From Clostridium sp. C8-1-8 (GTDB lineage Bacteria > Bacillota > Clostridia > Clostridiales > Clostridiaceae): a stretch of DNA of 64,000 nucleotides. Below the pieces are notes generated by a model, which saw only the letters and a program-made list of their open reading frames with translations, did not search any database and was not told the origin of the DNA. Within the stretch, counting starts at the first letter, position 1. Each line of letters opens with the position of its first letter. Below, piece after piece: positions 44,536 through 52,835 of the stretch. The stretch covers positions 248,001 to 312,000 of the forward strand of contig NZ_JAABNO010000004.1 of NCBI RefSeq assembly GCF_009928445.1, written 5' to 3'. The position numbers and the translations under genes are program-made.

Positions 44536-44721
44536 GTTCTAGGATATGCGACAAGCTCTTATTTTGAACCTACATTACAACAAAGGGAGTTCAAGATTTA
44601 ATTATGGATATGTACCTTTTTGTGAGACCCTTAGACGGCATCTTAGGCGATTGATATAATTGTGAGAACACCCACCTATCGAGAGATAGGTGTCAAAATC
44701 AGGGCACCGGTATTTTGGAGT
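44536..44721 (+). ncRNA. ssrS: Candidate 6S RNA
   Basis: A GC-enriched, non-coding stretch between a consensus promoter and a T-tract terminator. Its two ends can pair: GCTCT with AGGGC and TATTTTGA with TCAAAATCA, giving the long interrupted closing stem of 6S RNA. Inside are TTGAAC/GTTCAA flanking a bubble (CCTACATTACAACAAAGGGA) and an apical hairpin CACCTATC-GAGA-GATAGGTG with a GNRA-type loop. Length about 185 nt is right. 6S RNA sequesters SigA polymerase in stationary phase. The call rests on architecture and remembered resemblance to clostridial 6S sequences; a covariance-model search was not possible. Confidence 0.62.
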
Positions 44722-44738
44722 TATTTTATGAATTTTTA

Positions 44739-44766
44739 AGAGAAGTAGAAATACTTCTCTTTTTTG
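44739..44766 (+). terminator. Terminator of the 6S-like RNA
   Basis: AGAGAAG, TAGAAATA loop, CTTCTCT, then T6. Confidence 0.85.
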
Positions 44767-44968
44767 CATTTTAAAATATACAAGCAGTATATGTTGTATC
44801 GAGTATATTGCAATTCATAATTATATTTCATTCAGTAGAGTTTTGCGTATATATGATTAAGCGATAGTTTGTTAAAGCTGCAAGTGAATATAGGTAGGAC
44901 TAAATGTTGACATAAGTAAATAATTGAACTAGAATAAACTTAGTACCATATATTAACATGTAATATAT

Positions 44969-45051
44969 GCAGATGTGCTGGAACTGGCAGACAGGCGCGT
45001 CTCAGAAGCGCGTGTATATACGTACGGGTTCAAGTCCCGTCATCTGCACCA
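44969..45051 (+). tRNA. tRNA-Leu (anticodon CAG)
   Basis: Acceptor GCAGATG/CATCTGC, D-arm GCTGGAACTGGCAGACAGGC, anticodon stem CGCGT/GCGCG with loop CTCAGAA, long variable arm, T-arm CGGGTTCAAGTCCCG, encoded CCA. Reads CUG. Confidence 0.95.
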
Positions 45052-45065
45052 ATGATATAATTAAC

Positions 45066-45098
45066 AAAATTCCTAGTAAGTTATAATTAGGAATTTTA
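45066..45098 (+). terminator. Terminator after tRNA-Leu(CAG)
   Basis: Perfect AAAATTCCTA/TAGGAATTTT hairpin 15 nt after the tRNA. A second, longer hairpin (GCTAGTATAAAGA / TCTTTATACTGGC, 45106-45164) follows. Confidence 0.7.
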
Positions 45099-45173
45099 CA
45101 AATTGGCTAGTATAAAGAGTTCCTAACTCAACTAAGTTTAGATATAGGGATTCTTTATACTGGCTTTTAATTT

Positions 45174-45308
45174 TAGACTATGTTTAATAATATTGTTGAA
45201 GTTAAGTGGTTATGAAGGAGATGCTATATGAGACACCAATTAGCGGAAGTTCATTAAAGCATTGGATGACTGATCACTTAATTTCAACATAGTACTTTAA
45301 CTAAGCCT
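45174..45308. repeat. Family B repeat, 135 bp with about 35-bp inverted ends
   Basis: Left TAGACTATGTTTAATAATAT then TGTTGAAGTTAAGTG; right is the complement of TAGGCTTAGTTAAAGTACTA then TGTTGAAATTAAGTG. The inside starts GTTATGAAGGAGATG, complementary to the loop of the 15946 element. No open frame. MITE-like; the fullest member of the family in the window. Confidence 0.65.
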
Positions 45309-45409
45309 AATTTTAAAATAATATATCTGTTATACTGCTTGCCAATGAGTCATATTTACTAATAAAAAAACGTATAAATTAGTAAAATTCATCATAGGAT
45401 GTGAGTTGT

Positions 45410-45997
45410 GTGGTCAGAAATTGGGATTATAGTGTTGATTTTACAGAGGAGATAGAAAATCAATTTAAACATAGCGAGTACTTGGGGGAAGGGCATAACG
45501 GAATTGTATATAGCCTTCCTGATAATAAGATAATTAAAATATTTAGAGAAAAAAAAGTTTGTGATGAAGAGATTGATATATTGCTAAGAGTTAAGGGATC
45601 TAAGTTTTTTCCCTATATACATAGTTGTGGAGAGTTATATATAATAAGGGATTATGTTGGTGGTGAAAGACTTGATAAGTATATCAAGGATAATGGTTTA
45701 AATGGAGAGATATGCAAATCCTTACTTGATATGATAAACGAATTTACAAGGCTTAGCTTTACTAGAATAGACATAAGATGCAAGGATATATATGTTCAAG
45801 AAGATATGTCCGTAGTAATCATAGACCCCAAAAATAACTATACTAAAACTGTGAGATATCCACGTCACTTAATGAAGGGGCTTTACAATTTGAATGCATT
45901 AGATGTATTCTTTAAATACTTAAGTGAATTAGATAGGCAAAAATATATATTGTGGAAATATAAGATGGGAAAGTATATTAAATTTAGTATAAAATAA
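45410..45997 (+). CDS. Small protein-kinase-like protein
   Basis: About 195 aa with a protein-kinase-like fold in reduced form. Glycine loop YLGEGHNGIVYSL, the likely ATP lysine in IIKIFREK, a hinge-like YIIRDYVGGERLDKYI, and RIDIRCKDIYV...VVIIDPKN in place of H-R-D...D-F-G. The catalytic loop lacks the usual His and the DFG reads D-P-K, so it may bind without phosphorylating, or be a divergent kinase. GTG 45410 is chosen over GTG 45401 because the latter sits 2 nt after AGG. It is followed 17 nt later by the TPR gene. Confidence 0.7.
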   Translation: MVRNWDYSVDFTEEIENQFKHSEYLGEGHNGIVYSLPDNKIIKIFREKKVCDEEIDILLRVKGSKFFPYIHSCGELYIIRDYVGGERLDKYIKDNGLNGEICKSLLDMINEFTRLSFTRIDIRCKDIYVQEDMSVVIIDPKNNYTKTVRYPRHLMKGLYNLNALDVFFKYLSELDRQKYILWKYKMGKYIKFSIK

Positions 45998-46014
45998 TAA
46001 AAGTGGGTATTTAT

Positions 46015-46917
46015 ATGGATTATGTAGACTTAGGAGAAAAAGCATATAAAAAAGGTCAACTTTTGAAAGCTCTTAATCATTATATGGAAGCAAGTAGACA
46101 GTCGGACTACAAGGATATTGAAATATTGATTAATATAGCTCTTATATATGATGAGTTAGGTATGGAAGATGAGGCTATAAATTCATACCAGGATATAATA
46201 GAAAAGGATAACTTAGAGGAGAGAGCTTATTATGGGTTAGGTGTTATCTATGATGAGATGGAGCAGTATGATAAGGCAATAGAATATTATAAAAAGGCCC
46301 TTGAACTTAACCCGTTGTACGGAAAAGCATGCTTCTTTTTAGCCAATGCTTATGACAGCCTTGGAGATAAGGAAACCGCGATAAACTATTATATAAGGTT
46401 TACCGAAATAGATCCTTACGATTTTTGGGGATTTACTAATTTAGGAGCTATATATGAAGAGTTAGGTAAGTATGATTTGGCCTTTAAGATGTTTAGCAAG
46501 GCTTTAGAAATAGATAAGATGAATTATATGGCATCATTTAACATGGCTGTAATATACTCTAGGCTCAATATCTACGATAAGGCAAAAGCTTATTACAGAA
46601 GAGCAATAAAACTAAATAGTCACTATCCCTATTCTTTTCTAAATCTAGCAATCTTGTATAAAGAAAGAGGAGAAGTAGAAACAGGTATAGAAGTTTTATC
46701 AGAAGGAATAAGCCATAATCAGCAGTGTGAATTTCTGTATTATAATAGAAGCTGTTTTTTATCTGTTTTAAATAAGGTAGAAGAGGCCGCTAAAGACTTG
46801 ATAAAGGCTGTAGAGCTTTATCCAGGCTTCATAAAATATATTGATGAAGATGATGAACTTGAAGAAATAAGAAATGACAAATTATATCTAGAATTTATTA
46901 ATAATATAGACCTATAG
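46015..46917 (+). CDS. Tetratricopeptide-repeat protein
   Basis: 300 aa, almost entirely TPR units: about seven 34-residue repeats (for example AYYGLGVIYDEMEQYDKAIEY, ACFFLANAYDSLGDKETAINY, ASFNMAVIYSRLNIYDKAKAY), with an acidic C-terminal tail. No signal peptide; cytosolic scaffold or adaptor. ATG 46015 is preferred to GTG 46003. Forms a two-gene unit with the kinase-like gene, suggesting a partnership; this is inference from context. Confidence 0.85.
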   Translation: MDYVDLGEKAYKKGQLLKALNHYMEASRQSDYKDIEILINIALIYDELGMEDEAINSYQDIIEKDNLEERAYYGLGVIYDEMEQYDKAIEYYKKALELNPLYGKACFFLANAYDSLGDKETAINYYIRFTEIDPYDFWGFTNLGAIYEELGKYDLAFKMFSKALEIDKMNYMASFNMAVIYSRLNIYDKAKAYYRRAIKLNSHYPYSFLNLAILYKERGEVETGIEVLSEGISHNQQCEFLYYNRSCFLSVLNKVEEAAKDLIKAVELYPGFIKYIDEDDELEEIRNDKLYLEFINNIDL

Positions 46918-46959
46918 AATAAAAATATATGTAAAAGAGCTGTTGGATACTATATAAAA

Positions 46960-47001
46960 GCTATGCATAATAAGGAAAATTAATATCCTTATATGCATGG
47001 C
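46960..47001 (+). terminator. Terminator after the TPR gene
   Basis: GCTATGCATAATAAGGA pairs with TCCTTATATGCATGGC, followed by a T-rich stretch. Confidence 0.7.
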
Positions 47002-47092
47002 TTATATTTTTGTGTTTTTTTAACCAGGTTACTAATAGGTTCATTAAGGAATGTTGAGTTAGTAAACCTATCTTGTAAATAAGTTCTTAGCA

Positions 47093-47494
47093 TTAGGAGA
47101 AAAATTTATTCTTTAATAAATCTCTTATATCAGTAAGGAGCTCTTCTTCTCTTGAAGTTTTTATTAATAATTCCTCATCAGGACTATTTTTCTTGAACTT
47201 TTCTATCAATCTTATAAATAGAAAAATTGAAATGGAGACAATTAAAAAATCAATTATAGCCTGAATAAACTGACCGTAATTTATGGTAAGCCCGGGATTG
47301 CCAGGTGAGGCTTTTCTAATCACTAACTTTAAATAGGAGAAGTTTAGTCCACCTAAAACAAGTCCTAAAATAGGCATAATTATATCATTTACCAAGGAGG
47401 TTACTATCTTTCCGAAAGCACCTCCTATTATAACTCCTATTGCTAAGTCTAATACATTACCTTTTACAGCAAAATTTCTAAAATCTTTAAACAA
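47093..47494 (-). CDS. mscL: Large-conductance mechanosensitive channel
   Basis: Homopentameric membrane safety valve against hypo-osmotic shock. 133 aa, with the conserved N-terminal amphipathic helix and TM1 (FKDFRNFAVKGNVLDLAIGVIIGGAFGKIVTSLVNDIIMP), the periplasmic loop with NYGQFIQAIIDFLIVS leading TM2, and a C-terminal helical bundle (EELLTDIRDLL). ATG 47492-47494 behind GGAGGT. Monocistronic, divergent from the kinase genes. Confidence 0.96.
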   Translation of the reverse strand: MFKDFRNFAVKGNVLDLAIGVIIGGAFGKIVTSLVNDIIMPILGLVLGGLNFSYLKLVIRKASPGNPGLTINYGQFIQAIIDFLIVSISIFLFIRLIEKFKKNSPDEELLIKTSREEELLTDIRDLLKNKFFS

Positions 47495-47580
47495 TTTTTT
47501 ACCTCCATTTATTAAATTGTGAAATTATATTCCTATTTTCCCATAATTAATATAAAATAATTCTGTAGGAGGTATTAATT

Positions 47581-49512
47581 ATGAGTGAAAATGATGAAAC
47601 AGTAGATTTTTTATACTTTAATTTAGAAAAGTTTGTAAAAGCACTCGTTGTATTTTGTGTTCTTTCTACAATATTCTTTATTACTTTTAGCATACATCCT
47701 AATATATCAATTTATTTAATTAATATAATTATTACAATGTTGTGTTTTGAATCTATGATTATTCTATATACTACAACTAAATTTGCTAATTCTAGATTTT
47801 TAATGATTTCATATATTGTATTCTTTGTTATTGGACTATTAAGCGTTATGAATATAACTTTACAGATATCTGGAACACAGGGTAACTACCCTCAGTACAA
47901 TATTATAATGCAGATTGTGGATATAAGCAGTATAGCAGAAAGTATCTATATACATCTATCCTTGAATACAATGAACAGGTCTTATAATCATAAAACTTTA
48001 ATCTTTATATATCTATTATCACTGGTAGCTTTTGTTAGTTTATATACTATAATGATTGATCTTGGATTATCTACTAGGCATGTTAAGTTTGCTATACAAG
48101 TGATCAATTTAGTAATGATATTACTTCCGATAGTGAGAAATAATAACATTCATATTAGAATTAAAAATAAAGTTAATTACTTTTATATATTCGTCTATAT
48201 GATACTTTTTTCTTATATTATACGGTTAAATTATTTTGTGTTTTTTAGTAAAATTGATTGCTTACCTTCAAACCTATTGAGATTTGGTGCATATTTAATT
48301 ATATGTGTAGCTTTTATAGATAAATTTTTAGATAAGCCTTATAAAACTATATTCAATGATATCTATTGGCATAATATGAATCTTGAGCAGTTTAATAAAA
48401 GAATCTATATGAAAAACATTGCTATGGCAAAGATAAGAGAGAGTCTAGAAACAAGAGAGCGGGACTATAAGGTTCTTTTTGATAGTATGCCGCTTCCTAT
48501 GGCCATTATAAATAAAACCAATAACAGAGTAATGCTTGCCAATAATCAGTTTTTAAAGATTTTTAATATTAAAAGCTTAAGAAACATTATAAATAAAAGT
48601 ATTAAGTTTCTTATATATATTAATGAAGATACAATCGTATATGAAGATGAGTGTATAAACTATGATGGAGTTGCAGAGGTTGGTGGCAAGATAGCTCACT
48701 TTGAAATAAGAGAATTTACTGTTAATAATAATGAAGAAGAGTCTATTTTAGTATTTAGTGATGTGACGGAAAAGCTTAATCTGCAATCTATGGAAGAGAA
48801 GATAAAACAAAAAAAGTTAGAAGAGAAAATGCGAAGGACTTTTTTGTCTACCATATCCCATGATTTAAAAACTCCAATAAATGTTATATATAGTGCTACT
48901 CAACTTACAAAATATCTATTGGAAAATGATGATATTGAAGCTTTAAAAAAATACAACCTTATAAATAAGGATAACTGTATGACTCTCATAAGACTTGCTA
49001 ACAATATAATAGATACTTCAAAGATAGACTTTGGGTATTTGAAGCCTCAGATGGTTAAAAATAATATTGTAGAAATAATTGAAGAAACTATCCAGCAATT
49101 AGTTGAATATGCAAAAGATAAAAATTTAGAGCTTATTTTTGATACTGAGGAAGAAGATATATATGTACTATGTGATAGAAATTTTATTGAGAGGATAATA
49201 CTCAATTTAATATCCAATGCAATTAAATATTCTGATCAGGGTGAGATAAAGGTTGATATATATTGTACAGAAGCAAATGTATTTATAGAGGTATCAGATC
49301 AAGGTAGAGGGATTAGCAAGGAATATATGAATGAAGCTTTTGCAAAGTTTAATTCTAAAGACAATAGTAACATAACAACCAATCAAAGTTCTGGACTAGG
49401 TCTTTATGTAGTGAAGAACTTGGTAGAATTACAAGGTGGACAAGTTTTTATTGATAGTTCTAATAATAAAGGGACAAAAGTAGTAATTAAATTCGCGAGG
49501 GAGTATATATAG
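47581..49512 (+). CDS. Membrane sensor histidine kinase (orphan)
   Basis: 643 aa. The first ~265 residues are an integral membrane sensor of about eight helices, a MASE3-like arrangement. A PAS-like domain spans about 295-395 (YKVLFDSMPLPMAIINKTNNRVMLANNQF). HisKA: phospho-acceptor His427 in SHDLKTPINVI. HATPase: NLISNAIKYS (N box), DQGRGI (G1), SSGLGLYVVKNLV (G2). ATG 47581 behind TAGGAGG. The second kinase starts 3 nt after its stop. No response regulator adjoins; in clostridia such orphan kinases often phosphorylate Spo0A directly. Confidence 0.92.
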   Translation: MSENDETVDFLYFNLEKFVKALVVFCVLSTIFFITFSIHPNISIYLINIIITMLCFESMIILYTTTKFANSRFLMISYIVFFVIGLLSVMNITLQISGTQGNYPQYNIIMQIVDISSIAESIYIHLSLNTMNRSYNHKTLIFIYLLSLVAFVSLYTIMIDLGLSTRHVKFAIQVINLVMILLPIVRNNNIHIRIKNKVNYFYIFVYMILFSYIIRLNYFVFFSKIDCLPSNLLRFGAYLIICVAFIDKFLDKPYKTIFNDIYWHNMNLEQFNKRIYMKNIAMAKIRESLETRERDYKVLFDSMPLPMAIINKTNNRVMLANNQFLKIFNIKSLRNIINKSIKFLIYINEDTIVYEDECINYDGVAEVGGKIAHFEIREFTVNNNEEESILVFSDVTEKLNLQSMEEKIKQKKLEEKMRRTFLSTISHDLKTPINVIYSATQLTKYLLENDDIEALKKYNLINKDNCMTLIRLANNIIDTSKIDFGYLKPQMVKNNIVEIIEETIQQLVEYAKDKNLELIFDTEEEDIYVLCDRNFIERIILNLISNAIKYSDQGEIKVDIYCTEANVFIEVSDQGRGISKEYMNEAFAKFNSKDNSNITTNQSSGLGLYVVKNLVELQGGQVFIDSSNNKGTKVVIKFAREYI

Positions 49513-49514
49513 GT

Positions 49515-51539
49515 ATGTATGACAATAGCATTGTAAAATCTAAGAATATAGTACTGAAACTGTTTGTTCCTATACTTTTAATCATAATACTTATATGTGA
49601 AAAGAACGGAGATTACATGTTTTTTCATCAGTTTGTTGAAATATTATGTACTACCTTTGGAGTTTCTCTTACTATGTTTTCTATGAATAGATTTAATCTA
49701 AGAAAGAATAATTTGTTCAGTTATATAGGATTAAATTTTTCAGTTATTTGTATAGTCAATGTAATACATATTCTTTCATACAGTGGTGGAAAGAAGTATG
49801 AAGATATTATAAGCTTTACTTTAATAATGTCTTTCATAATGAATTATCTAGAGTATTTAATTATACTAATGTCCTTATATTTTACTAAGAGGTCCATAAG
49901 TTATGTCAAATCCAGTGTTATCTTTGCAATATCTTCTTTTATATTATTCCTAACTCTCATGTCTTCATATTATTATACAAATTCAGATATAAATAGTTAT
50001 AATAGAAGTGTTTTTATAAAAGTTAATTGGATAGTTATCATATTCATGTTTATTGGAATCATAACAATAACATTAAAAAATAGAAACACATCAAGAGATG
50101 CTAAGAAATATATTATAATTTACACCATACTTGTATTGATTTATGAAAGCATCTCAAGGATAAATTTTTATAACTTTAGCAAGACCAATTATGATGTTGT
50201 ACTTATGTCTCATATTTTTAAATATCTTGCTTTTTATACTTTATTTGAAGGAATAAGTAAGTTTTTAATACAAGGTACTTATAATGAGATGTATGATGAG
50301 TTAAGGCAAATGGAAAGAGATCAAAATCATTATAAAGCAATTCTTCAAAAAAGGATGGATTTAGAGATTGAGTTGAAGAAAATGATGGAAATGAGCAAAA
50401 ATAAATATAATACGCTTATTAACTCAATATCTGATTCGATTTTGATATTCGAGCATGGGGAGATTAGTTTTGTTAACTCTTCAGCAGATAAGCTGTTAAA
50501 ACTGCTTTATAAAGATCGGATGAAGATAGAGAAACTAAATCTGGATGATTTTATTGAATATATTAGTACCCTTAGACGAGATAATAATGAAGAAATCAAT
50601 AAATTGAGTTTTGTTATTGAAAATAGTAATGGAAGTAGCAAGGTTTACGACTTAAAATTAGAGTGTATTAATAACTCAATATGTGTTGTAGATATTAGAG
50701 ATATAACTGATATAGGCAAGGTAAGAACACTAAAAAGTGAGTTGGATAATTATATTAAGGATGAAAAGACAAAAAGACAGTTTTATACTAATATATCTCA
50801 TGAATTAAGAACTCCTATAAATGTAATATATTCTGCATTACAGCTAAATGATTTGTATCTAGAGGAGAAAAAGAAGGATGGCTTGGAGAAAAACAGTGAG
50901 AATATAAAGAGAAACTGTCTTAGGCTGATTAGGACCATAAATAACTTTATAGATACAAACAAAATATCTGAGGGGTATTTAACACCGACTATGAGTATAT
51001 ATAACATAGTATATTTAGTTGAAAATGTAGCACAATCTACTTTGGAATATGTTAATAGATTCAAGATGGAGCTTACTTTTGATGCAGATGAAGAAGAGAT
51101 TTATGTTTACTGCGATATGGAATTGCTTGAGAGAGTTATCCTAAATCTACTATCAAATAGTGTTAAATATGGACGGGCTGGAGGATATATATTTGTTTCT
51201 ATAAGTTGTAGTGATAGCGACGTGAGTATATGCATACTAAATGATTCTAAAAGAATTTCAGAACAAGAGCAAAGTTATATATTTGATAAATTTTCTAAAG
51301 CTCAATATGATCTAAATAGTAGAAAAGAAGGCAGTGGATTAGGTTTATTTATATCAAAAGCGCTAGTAGAACTGCAAGGGGGAGAGATAAAGCTAGATAC
51401 CTTTGAAAATGGAAATAGGTTTACAATAAGATTTGATAGGATAAAAGATCAGAAGTGTGACTATAAAATGTTTACAAATAACAAATTTAATGAGTTAAAA
51501 GAAAAGGTTGATATAGAATTTTCAGATATATATAACTAA
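49515..51539 (+). CDS. Membrane sensor histidine kinase (orphan, paralogue of the preceding gene)
   Basis: 674 aa with the same plan: about eight membrane helices to residue 255 (MASE3-like), a coiled linker (MYDELRQMERDQNHYKAILQ), a PAS-like domain about 290-395 (YNTLINSISDSILIFEHGEISFVN), His429 in SHELRTPINVI, then NLLSNSVKYG and GSGLGLFISKALVELQGG. The G1 box is degenerate (LNDSKRI instead of D-x-G-x-G). A 25-residue C-terminal tail beyond the ATPase domain is unusual. It starts 3 nt after the upstream stop, so the two are co-translated and arose by tandem duplication. Confidence 0.9.
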   Translation: MYDNSIVKSKNIVLKLFVPILLIIILICEKNGDYMFFHQFVEILCTTFGVSLTMFSMNRFNLRKNNLFSYIGLNFSVICIVNVIHILSYSGGKKYEDIISFTLIMSFIMNYLEYLIILMSLYFTKRSISYVKSSVIFAISSFILFLTLMSSYYYTNSDINSYNRSVFIKVNWIVIIFMFIGIITITLKNRNTSRDAKKYIIIYTILVLIYESISRINFYNFSKTNYDVVLMSHIFKYLAFYTLFEGISKFLIQGTYNEMYDELRQMERDQNHYKAILQKRMDLEIELKKMMEMSKNKYNTLINSISDSILIFEHGEISFVNSSADKLLKLLYKDRMKIEKLNLDDFIEYISTLRRDNNEEINKLSFVIENSNGSSKVYDLKLECINNSICVVDIRDITDIGKVRTLKSELDNYIKDEKTKRQFYTNISHELRTPINVIYSALQLNDLYLEEKKKDGLEKNSENIKRNCLRLIRTINNFIDTNKISEGYLTPTMSIYNIVYLVENVAQSTLEYVNRFKMELTFDADEEEIYVYCDMELLERVILNLLSNSVKYGRAGGYIFVSISCSDSDVSICILNDSKRISEQEQSYIFDKFSKAQYDLNSRKEGSGLGLFISKALVELQGGEIKLDTFENGNRFTIRFDRIKDQKCDYKMFTNNKFNELKEKVDIEFSDIYN

Positions 51540-51671
51540 TATGTAACAGTCAAGTAGGCGAGTTGCCTTTAAAATTCACTGTTTTGCTAAACTAATGGAG
51601 TTTTTTGTGTACAAGAATAATACAAAATTTTAATAGGGTCTGAAAATACGAGTTTGTAAAGGTATTTGCCA
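51540..51671. other. Downstream region of the kinase pair
   Basis: Nothing coding. GTTTGTAAAGGTATTTGCC near 51651 resembles a degraded core of the family D repeat, directly before the hairpin that follows. Confidence 0.35.
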
Positions 51672-51705
51672 AAAATCACTGAAATTGTTATTTCAGTGAT
51701 TTTCT
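51672..51705 (+). terminator. Terminator of the kinase pair
   Basis: AAAATCACTGAAA / TTTCAGTGATTTT hairpin followed by CTTATTCTTT. Same CACTGAA stem type as at 23796 and 58373. Confidence 0.7.
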
Positions 51706-51782
51706 TATTCTTTATGGGATTATATTTTGATATAGCCTGTTGATAAATATTAGTTGGTGCCTTAAATATAGATGTAGGAGAA

Positions 51783-51889
51783 AGAATAAAAAAGGAAAAT
51801 TATATTGGCTGTCATATTTTCCTCATATGTATTTGTAAAGGTAGCTGCGCAAAAAAGTTTGCTGAAAAAAGTTTCTTAAGCAAATTTAT
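51783..51889 (+). repeat. Family D repeat, second copy, with terminal hairpin
   Basis: Core matches 14617-14676: GGAAAATTATATTGGCTGTC, ATTTTCCTCATATG, AAAGGTAG, TGCGCAAAAAA. The basal stem pairs CTGTC (51809-51813) with GGTAG (51840-51844), where the other copy has CTGCC/GGCAG. It ends in AGTTTGCT/AGCAAATT (51856-51886). It lies between the kinase terminator and tspO. Confidence 0.55.
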
Positions 51890-52019
51890 TATTCATTACA
51901 TTTCAGTTCTTATATATAGTGTAATAAAACAAAAATATTCTTACTATAATTTTTCTGAAGGATAAAATACAAATTTCACTGTAATCTTAAATAAGGTGAT
52001 AAATTAAAGGGAGGATATT

Positions 52020-52517
52020 ATGAATATTTTTAAAGTGAACGGAAAATTTAATTTTGGAGACCTATTAATAAGTATTTTGGTGGCATTAGGTGGGGGAATA
52101 GTTATTGGGTTTATTACTTCAGCTAGTGAAAAACAATATTTGAATCTAGCTAAACCAATATTTTCACCGCCTTCTTGGCTTTTTCCAATAGTTTGGACAA
52201 TACTGTATTTGCTCATGGCAATTGCTGCATATAGAGTATACGAACTAAAGCAACAAGGTATAAATATTAATAATGCATTGTTGTTTTATTCTATTCAATT
52301 AATACTTAACTTCTTGTGGCCATTGATATTTTTCAAACTAAGACTTTATGGACTAGCCTTTATAGAATTGGTAATTTTATTTATCTTTATTATAATAACT
52401 TTTATAAAGTTTATAAAGGTAGACAAAATTTCTAGTATTTTACTTGTTCCGTATATGTTATGGGTTGCATATGCTGGAGCATTAAACTTTTTTATATGGA
52501 TGATGAATGAGATGTAA
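52020..52517 (+). CDS. tspO: TspO/MBR family (tryptophan-rich sensory) protein
   Basis: Five-helix membrane protein binding porphyrins or related ligands, homologous to the mitochondrial benzodiazepine receptor. 165 aa. Signatures: KPIFSPPSWLFPIVWTILYLLMAIAAYRVYE in TM1-TM2, LILNFLWPLIFF, and LLVPYMLWVAYAGALNFFIWMMN at the end. ATG 52020 behind AGGGAGGA. Monocistronic; no tetrapyrrole gene lies nearby, so its ligand is open. Confidence 0.93.
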   Translation: MNIFKVNGKFNFGDLLISILVALGGGIVIGFITSASEKQYLNLAKPIFSPPSWLFPIVWTILYLLMAIAAYRVYELKQQGININNALLFYSIQLILNFLWPLIFFKLRLYGLAFIELVILFIFIIITFIKFIKVDKISSILLVPYMLWVAYAGALNFFIWMMNEM

Positions 52518-52835
52518 ACAATTAAATTCTAGTGCTAAATGATAATTCAATAATTAATTGTTGGTTTTATCTATTAAACTTATTATAATAATCAGGAATT
52601 TATAAAAAAATAATAAAAAAGTATAAAAAAGAGGTTGTGTTATTTGAGAAGATATGGTATAAAATATATAAGCATTAAAAATTTGTTAATACTTAATAAA
52701 TACTAGTAATAAATTTTTATCAATATGTTTATAATTTTATCATAGTTAAAATCTGTTTTCAGATTATATATATAAAGTAAAAGGGGGGTGAATCTACTCT
52801 GTTACACGATATTTGTGTAATATGGGTAGGAATTA
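52518..52835. other. Intergenic region upstream of oppA
   Basis: Contains a short hairpin AATCTG-TTTT-CAGATT near 52752 and TTACAC/GTGTAA near 52802, and a strong unassigned AAAGGGGGGTG ribosome-site-like stretch at 52780. No known riboswitch recognised. Confidence 0.4.

Noticed and set aside
52789..52821. Ten-codon GTG frame after a GGGGGG stretch upstream of oppA
   Set aside because: The ribosome-like sequence overlaps the start codon; no attenuator hairpin follows.
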